The notes below the pieces were generated by a model that saw nothing but the letters and a program-made list of their open reading frames with translations, was not told the DNA's origin and did not search any database. A program made the position numbers and the translations under genes. A stretch of DNA of 64,000 bases from Anaspis maculata (lineage: Eukaryota > Arthropoda > Insecta > Coleoptera > Scraptiidae): positions 49,907,416 through 49,971,415 of the forward strand of contig OX421966.1 in the NCBI GenBank assembly GCA_949128115.1. Reading direction: 5' to 3'. This document shows positions 55,961 to 64,000 of the stretch, piece after piece (positions within the stretch are counted from its first letter, which is position 1; each line of letters starts with the position of its first letter).

Positions 55961-56020
55961 GGCGTCAAATACAAAATTTGCGAACAAATGCTAGAAAATG
56001 GCGTGAAAAACCGCCATAGA

Positions 56021-56022
<2 letters not shown>

Positions 56023-56086
<64 letters not shown>

Positions 56087-57796
56087 TGGTTACTCCACCT
56101 CACAGGTCGAGACCCATTTCTGAGGTGGGAGAAGAAGGAGGGGGAAACACAAAATCAATCTAGTTCTCGATACCATCAATTTTCGAGAAAACGGCTCTGA
56201 TGAATTGAGCATTACAGCTGAGAATATCGCATTCCTTCTCGATGTAAGAATAATTTCGGATCATCTGATGGACAGGTGAAGACGCCAAGACGTTCGTCCT
56301 CGCAAAAGGCAGGTGAAAGAGTTGAGAGGCGCGCGAAGAGGGCCTGGGCACACGAAGACCAATACGCCCGAGCAACTCAGGACAGTCGACGTCACCGCCG
56401 ACCACACCGAAAAGAAACAAGACGGAGTGCATATGACGTCTACAAAGCAGTGACTGCACGTTAAAGCGCCGCAAGAGATGTTGCTGCGGCGTGCCGCGCT
56501 CAGGATATGTACCCGTCAACATAAATGAGGATGTTTTCAAAAACCTTCTCTGTACCCTCTCAAGTGCTGTTATGTGGACATCGTACACCGGAGCCCACAC
56601 AATCGAGGCGTATTCGAGGCGGGTACGTACAAACGAGAAATATAGGGTCCTGAAGGTCATGATGTTTGTCATAAATCTGCACCCCCGAAGAACAAACCCA
56701 AGCATCCTAAGCGACGACGTGACGACGGACTCCATATGATTAACAAATGTGAGTTTGGGATCGAAAGTGACTCCCAAGTCCCTCACAATCGCAGGCCTGC
56801 CCAAAACCCTGCCACCGATGCTATAGTCAAAAATCACAGGCGACGTCACTCTGTAGTAGCTCATGATGTTACACTTCTCGATGTTCAGAGAGAGCTGGTT
56901 ACGATTGCACCACTCATTCAAGATGTCAAGGCTCCTCTGCAACTCGAGACAGTCCCGGAGCGTGTGAATCGATCGATAGAGTTTCATATCATCGGCGTAC
57001 AGAAGACAGTTCACACCAAGACCGGCGACAATGTCGTTGATGAAGATGTTGAACAGATCGGGTCCCAAGACAGTGCCCTGCGGAACACCGGACGGCTGTG
57101 TGAATGTAGCAGAACGAACGCCGTTAAGTTGTACGTATTGACCGCGACCATTCAAGTAAGATCTGAACAAATCAACGAGAGGGGCCGAAAAGCCCAACGA
57201 TCCCAATTTATCAGTTAGGATAGAATGATTCAGCCGGTCGAAAGCCTTGGAAAAATCTGTATATATGACATCCACCTGGTGCTTTAGGTCTAAATTCTCG
57301 GAAATAAACTGAGTGATACATGTTAAATTGGTCGTCGTTGAGCGCCCAGGCATAAAACCGTGTTGGGACACCGTTAGCAACCTGCTTACGTAAGAAGAAA
57401 TGTGATCATGGAGGATAAACTCAAAGGCCTTGGAAAAATTGTTTATGATCGCAATAGGGCGGTAGTTGTTTATGTCACTTTTGTTGCCTTTCTTGAAAAC
57501 CGGACTCAGACGGGATGTCTTCCAGAGATCGGGGAACGTCGAAGTTCTCAAGATCAGATTGAACAGGATGTGGAGAGGTGCACAAAATGCAAAAGCACAA
57601 TCTCTCACCAAGAAGGCCGGTACCAAATCAGGACCCGTGGTTGGCTTGGATGGTATTCTTTTAAGAGACGATAAGACCGTCAACTCCGAAACTGATGTTA
57701 GTTGCAGGAAGAGAGAGGTCCCGTTACTTACTGGAGTCGGGGAAGGAACGTTATTATTATTGCCAGCGGTGTTAAAGTTCTCAACAAATGCGTCGG
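56023..57796 (-). mobile_element. 5'-truncated non-LTR retrotransposon with (AAT)n tail
   Basis: On the minus strand: an RT coding region truncated at 57796, then a short 3' UTR (56159-56087), then an (AAT)n tail of about 64 bp (56086-56023). Tail type and RT motifs fit a Jockey/I-type LINE group; the clade cannot be fixed here. The insertion point is exact because the other arm of the host element has uninterrupted agttgaaaaatacg. No target duplication is visible. Confidence 0.88.
56160..57796 (-). CDS. Non-LTR retrotransposon reverse transcriptase (5'-truncated ORF2)
   Basis: An uninterrupted frame of about 545 codons. Motifs in order (numbered from codon 57683): GPD (17-19), a YRPIAIINNFSK segment (74-85), QHGFMPGRST (107-116), VIYTDFSKAFD with catalytic D143, PSGVPQGTVLGP (197-208), and YADD with the catalytic pair at 231-232. 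The thumb follows, ending VFSKIDGIEN. The endonuclease and ORF1 are missing through truncation. The frame is still open, suggesting a recent insertion. The 5' end lies at the junction with the host element, so the first codons upstream of 57796 belong to the host. Confidence 0.93.
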
Positions 57797-58960
57797 CGAA
57801 AAATACGCGCCGCAGCGAACAGGGTAATAGGCTAGAGGTTATTACACACTAGTGATTACTCATTTTTTTTTACAAAAAGTCCGCATTGTTCATTAAATTA
57901 TAAATAACTGCGTTTTACATTGGTCGGATGTGTGTACGCAATCCATAATGCAACCCCCAACAACTCTATTTTCAGTTTGACTAGCGAAAGTTCGCAACAC
58001 TCGCTACATCAGTGTACTGCGGAATATATTTTACTCCCAGGGACTTTTCCCACATGATTCAAGAATAGCGGCCCTGTGCTCTTCAAAGTATAAAAATCAG
58101 TTTTTTCGAAACTAAATCAGCGGTGTTATCCTTCCAAAAATCATGGAAAAACAAGTGAAAGGAGCCGTGAAACATTGTGCTCATGGGAACGGGCACAGTG
58201 ATAGTCGGTATAATGACAAAAATATGTATTTCTTTATCCGATTCCCAAAAAACGTGCTTAAAATGGCGTAAAAACTTGGTACTGGAGAAATTTGAAAAAC
58301 ACGCAAAGTCTTGCGAGGAATGTGACAATGTGCACGGTGGGTGAAGCTGTGTAACCGGAAAAATTTCACTCCGAAACGGGTCACCAAGGATAGATTCAAT
58401 ACATTCATACACAATACATTCCGCAGTACACTGATGTAGCGAATGTTGCCTAAAATCGTGGTTTTTGGGCAACTTTCGCTACAGAAGTGTAGTACCTACG
58501 GATTATATAAAACTCCCAGGGACTTTTCTCACACGATTCAAGAATAGCGGCCCACTTGTTCACAAACGTACGACACTCGGAGCGAACTTCAAAATGGCGA
58601 ATAAATAGTTGATGTTGACAGCAGACAGCAGCGGAAAGTCACGGCCGTTGCTTGTCAAACTGAAAATAGAGTTGGTGGGGGTTGCATTATGGGTTGCGTA
58701 CGCACATCCGATCAATGTAAAACGCAGTTATTTATAATTTAATGAACAATGCGGACTTTTTGATGAAAAATAAGTAATCACTAGTGTGTATTAACCTCTA
58801 GCCTATTACCCTGTTCGCTGCGGCGCGTATTTTTCAACTTTGTGGCGGTTTTTCTTGCGATTTTGTAGCATTTGTTCGCAAATTTTGTATTTGACGCCAA
58901 AATTTGGCGCAAGCGTTGGGTATACCACTATAATGAAAGTTACTATGAGGGCTGCAGGGC

Positions 58961-59339
58961 TGCAATAAATACATCTTTGGGCGGACAGACAGACACTAAA
59001 ATAATTCAACAAATCTTCACGTTTTGGCATACAAAAAACCCAAAAATTAAAAAAAACAACATTTATTTTGTTAAAAAAAGTTCACCATACTTCTCATTTG
59101 CGATGAACAGTAAAATTGCGCCGGATTTCATGCTCTCACTCCACTCTAACGTCATCCGCAGATTCGAGGTCATCCAATCCGCCCTTGCACCACCCCATTC
59201 CGCTCTACTTATCTATGGCTCTACTCCACTCTAGAGCAGGGATCTCCGTCGAGAGAAATATACGAAACTGGCCGACGTAAAACTCATAAAAGCTAAGATC
59301 ATAACAGCCCAAAACAGGTAGTGTTCAGTGACTTAATAT
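58961..59339. other. Intergenic, cggacagacagac tract
   Basis: ggcggacagacagacac at 58980 is another instance of the tract found at 5000, 17755, 41980 and 61927. No gene recognised. Confidence 0.5.
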
Positions 59340-59912
59340 CGGTATGGTGTTCATTGTTGTATGCTGGGGTGTTCGAATGCGAATAATATGCTGCTCGTAT
59401 ACGAACACTCGAAACACACACTGCATTGATGTCCATACAGAATACGAACACTTGCACGAATGTAAAAAGTACGGGTTTTTCGTCAAAACGTGTTCAAATT
59501 TGCAAGTACAAAAGCTTTCCCTTGCACCGAATGTTGGTATCAGACGCACAAAGAACGTCGTTTCGGTTTTTAAAATACCATCTGTTGATGCATGAACCAA
59601 GTGCATGAAGCCAAAGCAACGGATGCACAGTGTTCGTTCGAGACCAATGCGCAAGGAGTACTGGAAAGGAAACGTCACTACTTTCGGAAGATCAACCGAT
59701 TTAGACAACAAGTTCGACATGGTGGCAGCCGGCTTCAATTCGTTTCGGTGCCTCGAGTGCCCGTTCCAGACAAAATACAAAATAAACTTTACGCACACTT
59801 TATCGAAACACTTCGCGACCGATCGAATCGAATGGTTCGAGTGCACCAAGTGTTCGTACAGGGCGAAATCTGGCGTTTTCTACCCAGACAAACGCGGTGA
59901 AGTTTTGTGAAA
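59340..59912 (+). pseudogene. Decayed C2H2 zinc-finger gene fragment
   Basis: Across shifting frames there are finger-like units. GVFECE-stop-Y...LETHTALM has its second Cys replaced and a stop. FPCTECWYQTHKERRF is continued only after a frameshift by FLKYHLLMHEPSA. FRCLECPFQTKYKINFTHTL with SKHFATDRIEWF and FECTKCSYRAKSG follow in the last frame. The spacing and the linker IEWF resemble expanded insect C2H2 arrays. No start or upstream exon is visible. It could be a degraded gene or a captured fragment. Confidence 0.6.
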
Positions 59913-61092
59913 CGTTGTCAAAATCTTATTTTCGACATCGCTCATCGCATTCAATCATCTACACCACATCCCATCGAGAGTTCCATCACTCCCGGAAGAT
60001 CACAGATTAGGTACTTTCTTCAAATAATAACACCGAAAACAGGCAAACTGTCACTTGATTGTTCCGACATAGATTACGTCATATGCATACGCGATTCCGT
60101 TGCGTCAAACCGCGGGGACTAGGCCTCACGATTGCTTATCGATCCAGGGACGGAAAACGTCACCATAACGTATTGTTTTTTACTGATTTCGTTTTGCTAG
60201 TAGTTTTCATGACAATTTAGTGTTTCAGTGGGCATGTGCAAGATTTGACAGTTCGGGTCGGCTAGCACCAGAGGTATAGAGTGGGGAGAATGATTACAGA
60301 GCTGTGCGAGTCTGGCAAGCACGCGAAAGTCGATTTTTTGCCGACCGGCAAGGAACGTGAGCATGCGCTATAGACCTGATGATAACTACTTCGCACACGA
60401 AATTTCGCCTAGTTGTAGAGGAATAAGGCAAGAAACCGTTATAGCCATTTTCATTCTCTCAAGTCCTTTCGGCGCCGGCTCAGTCGTAGATCGCTAGCTG
60501 TGCGCTGATTGGTTTATTTATATATTGAAAGTCCGGGTACACGAACAACGCACCGGCGGAGGCCGAATATCGCATGTGAGGTGAGTTGCCCTGTCTCGGG
60601 AACATGACACCATTAATCGAAATTTGAATATTCACATAAGATATACGATGATGCTTGCGCACAAGCTTTGAAGAACGGAACACGCCTATATGAGAAGGTC
60701 TATAGGGGAAACCACAGCTCAGGCCGCAGTTTGATCTGTATTTTACGGTAGTTCTGCCTCTGCATCCAAAGTCTTTCTACTAAATCCTCCTCACATAATG
60801 TTGGTAAAATAATTAATGCAAAAGTCATTAATAACGCTTGATTATGTATAATGTTTCCGCCCAGGTTATTACTCGGAATATTAATTGATTCGTAATTATA
60901 ATTATCAAATAAATAATTACTTCAACAACGTAGACATTATGCACATACCTTTTACCGTATATTCTTTATTTCACAATCTACATAATTGTCTTCAAAACAT
61001 CTTTGAAAACGGGGTTAATAATTACACATCCAACTTATCAGCTTGAAGCTGAATTTGGTCGCAAATAATTTTCGGTATAATAAGCTATCTTA
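59913..61092. other. Intergenic or intronic, no recognised feature
   Basis: Only short frames are present, no arms over about 20 bp, and no RNA gene recognised. Confidence 0.45.
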
Positions 61093-61544
61093 TGGTGGAT
61101 TCATGCATGGAAATTTAAAATTTCACATTTAATTTGGGATTAAGGATTTAAGTGTCCACCCATTGGTTTCCCATATAACCATTTAAACATGAGACTTAAC
61201 ATTACAGCTTAACAAAATTTAACATTTAATTTACTATTTTACAAGTTGGTTTACTTTCAACTTGAAATTTAAGAAATTAAATGGCGCTTGCGCAGTGTAT
61301 TACATTTTCTGTTTCAACATCAAAATTTGACAAGCGTTAGTTACCAAAACGTCGCAATCTAGGGATTTCTGATTTTATTTTAGTGACACACCACCGATTT
61401 GGCACAATTTGCCAGTCCCATTTAAGGAATACAAAATCTTAGATCAAGCTGCATAAATCGAACTCCGGCATTTAATTTAAGTCCCATAAATCTAAAATTA
61501 AATCTTGAATTTTAAATTTTAAATTTCCATGCATGAATCCACTA
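61093..61544. mobile_element. TIR MITE with TTA target duplication (Harbinger-like)
   Basis: The ends TGGTGGATTCATGCATGGAAA and tttccatgcatgaatccacta pair at nearly every base, with TTA on both outer sides (61090-61092, 61545-61547). The interior is AT-rich with repeated aaatttaa words. A three-base TTA duplication fits PIF/Harbinger. Confidence 0.82.
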
Positions 61545-61547
61545 TTA

Positions 61548-61959
61548 GTCATTGCTCAACCCTACGAAAAACATCATTATTGACTGGTTCCACTTATTGA
61601 TTACAACCTTTTCACAATCAGACTGTTCCATTTTTTGAACATTTTCAACTGGCCAGACCTCACTCACTGACATGCGCATCATGACATCAGTTTCACGGCT
61701 TTTTTCATTGGAATAAGTTGTGTGAAAATTTTGTTCTGTTGGTGGGAAGCTAACGTCGTCGCAGCGAGCTGTATAGATGTGGTCTGTTATATGCAGATAT
61801 TGTGTGGGATGGACAAATTTCATGTTGAGAAAATTTTCGATGAATCGTCGAGACATGAAAGCGGCTGAGTTCGCCTTTTTAGCGCACTTTCCCAAAAAAT
61901 GGGAAAAAGGCGCTTTTAGCTTCACTTTGTCCGTCCGTCCGTCCGTACCCGGGATAATT
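61548..61959. other. No recognised gene; start of a repeat module
   Basis: At 61880-61960, gcgcttttagcttcactttgtc and ccgtccgtccgtacccggga lead into the tandem array that follows. Confidence 0.5.
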
Positions 61960-63000
61960 CCTCAGAGAAGAAAGATATCGATGTGGTGTAAACGCTGATC
62001 AATAGTACATAATATGTCTAGGATGTCAAGTTGACTTTTGTTTTTTTGTTATTCTGCCGCCATCTTTAATCCGCCATTTTGAATTTCTCTAAAAGTGATC
62101 CGATTGAAATGGAATTTGCAGGCAATGTGAACCACATCAAGATCTATCCAATTTCCAACAATTGATGCCCCTCCGCCATCTTGTATTCTCACTATTGAAC
62201 ATATTTCGAAGTGATAGAACTAGGAGAATTATGCCTCAACGAAAAGAGATATCGATGTGGTGCAAATAACGTCAATCGAATGCGTACGTGACCACCATAT
62301 AAAGTTGACCAATAATTTTTTGTCACTTGGCCGCCATCATTGATCCGCCATTTTGAATTTTTTTGAAAGTGGTCCGATTTGAATGAAATTTGCAAGCGAT
62401 GTAAACTTTATCAGGATACATCCAATTTTCGACAATTGATGCCCCGCCGCCATCTTGTATTCTCACTATTGAACATGTTTCGAAGTGATAGAACTAGGAG
62501 AATTATGCCGCAAAAAAAAGAGATATCGATGTGGTGTAAACGTTAATCGAATGCGTACGTGACCACCATATAAAGTTGACAAATAATTTTTGTTACTTGG
62601 CCGCCATCTTTGATCCGCCATTTTGAATTTCTCTGAAAGTGGTCCGATTTGAGTGAAATTTGCAGGCGTTGTGAACTTTATCAGGATACATTCAATTTTT
62701 GACAATTGATGCTCCGCCGCCATCTTGTATTCTCACTATTAAACATGTTTCGAAGTGATATAACTAGGAGAATTATGACTCAACGAAAAGAGATAGCGAT
62801 GTGGTGCAAACGTCAATCGAATGCGTACGTGACCACCATATAAAGTTGACCAATAATTTTCGCCACTTGGGCGCCATCTTTGATCCGCCATTTTGAATTT
62901 CTCTGAAAGTGGTCCGATTTGAGTGAAATTCACAGGCGATGTGAACTTTATCAAAATACATCCAATTTTTGACAAATGATGCTCTGCCGCCATCTAGGCC
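61960..63000. repeat. Tandem array, period about 272 bp, almost 4 copies
   Basis: atccgccattttgaattt marks units at 62069, 62340, 62612 and 62881. Each unit has gagatatcgatgtggtg(c/t)aaa, gtgaccaccatataaagttg and ccgccatcttgtattctcac. Open frames on the minus strand repeat once per unit because the unit is nearly frame-preserving; they are not genes. Confidence 0.92.
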
Positions 63001-63030
63001 GCCATATTGAAATTTCTTATCACTCAACGA

Positions 63031-63220
63031 TTTTTTTTTTTTTTTTTTTTTTATTTAATTGTCTTATTTTACGAGGCGGCATTCAGCTATAAGCTGCTCT
63101 ACCATGCAACCTCGGGGACAGCACAAAATATCCATGGATGAAGTAGGATTCGAACCCACACAGGGCAGCGCGAATGGTTTGGCTTGCAATCACCTGTACC
63201 ACTCGGCTACCACCGCTCCT
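63031..63220 (-). mobile_element. tRNA-derived SINE, family S2
   Basis: On the minus strand it starts aggagcggtggtagccgagtgg (A-box tagccgagtggt). It has a B-box gggttcgaatcc (63146-63157), a short body (cccgaggttgcatggtagag) and an A tail (T run 63031-63052 on plus). It is unlike S1 in sequence. It interrupts the 62-kb repeat module (aacga before, aaattttcatga after). Confidence 0.82.
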
Positions 63221-63470
63221 AAATTTTCATGACGCTTGGGACTTACCTTTGTTTCGTATGATCATTTTTATTTTCCAGCCAAATTCCAACATTCTGCCAC
63301 CATCTTGGCCGCCATATAAAAATCTCTTATTAGTGGAACAATTTTCATGAAACTTTGAACTTACCCTTGTCTATAGTACGATCATTTTGATTTTTAAGCC
63401 AAATTTCATTATTCTGACGCTATTTTGGCCGCCATATTGAAATTTCCGCCCAAATAACGGTAGAACCCTA
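63221..63470. repeat. Short tandem units, period about 120 bp
   Basis: cttggccgccatat followed by aaat(t/c)tc recurs at about 62997, 63305 and 63427. In between are acttac...gtatgatcatttt and ttttaagccaaatt. It appears to be the outer part of the same array into which S2 inserted. Confidence 0.7.
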
Positions 63471-64000
63471 AATTAACATCTTGCGTTCACTAACCCTTCA
63501 AAAAGGAAGTGTGCTACTGAGCCTCATGCCCATGAGGCATATTCGCTTGTTGATAATTGCAGCCGTGCCAATAATAATTATATCACAACTGTACCTTCCT
63601 ATTTTGGGAAAACGTTGTAAACCTGTTTTAACTGAGTGATGCAAAAATATTACTCTTTACTTCTACGTCTGGAATCAGTAGATAGGTACTGTGGTGATAC
63701 AAACCTACCGTTCTCATCAATTGGCTCGTGATGATAACAAAATTATTGCTTACTCCTTTCTATAACTTTTGCTCACATTGGGTGCTTCACTCTCTTAGAT
63801 CGACTACGCACTCTACTTCACAGGAATGACCCTAGGTTGTGTTTTTTCTCAATCGATTAGCCATCATTAATTGAACCAGTAATTAATGACACTAATCAGC
63901 TCGATGCCTCGAAAACCCCTTCAACCCAAGTTCGTTATGGAAGAGTGGTATGGGCCTCAAGAAATGGATTAATCAGTGATAACCAGTGAGTTCAAAGACT
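63471..64000. other. No recognised feature to the right edge
   Basis: No exon, arms or RNA gene seen. Confidence 0.45.

Larger units (their letters stand above)
55905..58960. mobile_element. Long terminal-inverted-repeat element split by a LINE
   Basis: The right arm (58654-58960) is complementary to the left arm, which is in two parts: 55905-56022 and 57797-57979. Matches include tcaaatacaaaatttgcgaac, gaaaaatacgcgccgcagcg and aactctattttcagtttgac. Without the LINE the element is about 1.28 kb. The centre (57980-58653) contains another inverted pair (cgctacatcagtgtactgcgg, 58004 and 58430). A direct repeat of actcccagggacttttc...attcaagaatagcgg occurs at 58032 and 58512. The outer ends are blurred. 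Confidence 0.82.

Noticed and set aside
58083..58472. 129-codon minus-strand frame as the transposase of the long-TIR element
   Set aside because: No DDE/DDD or other catalytic motif; the frame crosses nested repeat arms.
59325..59849. 174-codon minus-strand frame
   Set aside because: It is the antisense of the zinc-finger relic, which has clear Cys/His spacing on the plus strand.
62192..63027. Family of paralogous small genes on the minus strand
   Set aside because: The frames repeat once per 272-bp tandem unit and have no codon bias or splice context.
50697..64000. Search for further exons of the 50262 gene (SNF2 helicase motifs)
   Set aside because: I could find no DEGH-type box or other SNF2 block, so the remainder is taken to lie beyond the window or to be something else.

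Overview
The window looks like nuclear DNA of an insect. It has small exons with GT-AG introns, recognisable animal genes, an AT-rich background, tRNA-derived SINEs, a non-LTR retrotransposon and very many TA-flanked inverted-repeat elements ending in CAGGGTG...CACCCTG. I cannot name the species or confidently the order. No bacterial operon, CRISPR array, rRNA gene or stand-alone tRNA gene was seen.

Four protein-coding genes can be reconstructed by joining exons at splice sites whose phases agree. (1) PDXDC1, minus strand, 9328 to beyond the left edge (first four coding exons). (2) MARF1, plus strand, 9900-40944: 18 exons encoding an N-terminal NYN nuclease-like domain, two RRMs and a long series of LOTUS/OST-HTH repeats. 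(3) NDUFB10 (complex I subunit PDSW), minus strand, 49609-41595: four exons, 165 residues, complete. (4) The first two coding exons of a nuclear protein resembling the N-terminus of SMARCAD1/Etl1, plus strand, from 50262. PDXDC1/MARF1 and NDUFB10/gene 4 are head-to-head pairs sharing about 570-650 bp of 5' flank. MARF1 and NDUFB10 converge with stop codons 650 bp apart, so their 3' UTRs probably overlap.

Most of the rest is transposon-derived, in introns and to the right of 50.7 kb. The PDXDC1 large intron (0.8-8.8 kb) holds four or more inverted-repeat elements. MARF1 intron 2 (10.9-20.9 kb) holds a 4.3-kb hAT-like element with a 3.0-kb foldback element inside it, several MITEs, and a hAT MITE with a perfect 8-bp target duplication. 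Later MARF1 introns hold nested CAGGG elements, a SINE, a complex repeat cluster and a pile of four transposons in one repeat unit (33.2-37.5 kb). NDUFB10 intron 3 (41720-45432) and intron 2 (45573-49275) are likewise packed. From 50.7 to 64 kb there are CAGGG elements, two tandem arrays (about 282 and 272 bp periods), a long-TIR element split by a 5'-truncated LINE, a decayed zinc-finger gene and a second SINE family.

Nothing here is a clearly new biochemical system. The most informative content is structural: several insertions can be dated relative to one another because the other arm of the host palindrome preserves the empty site.
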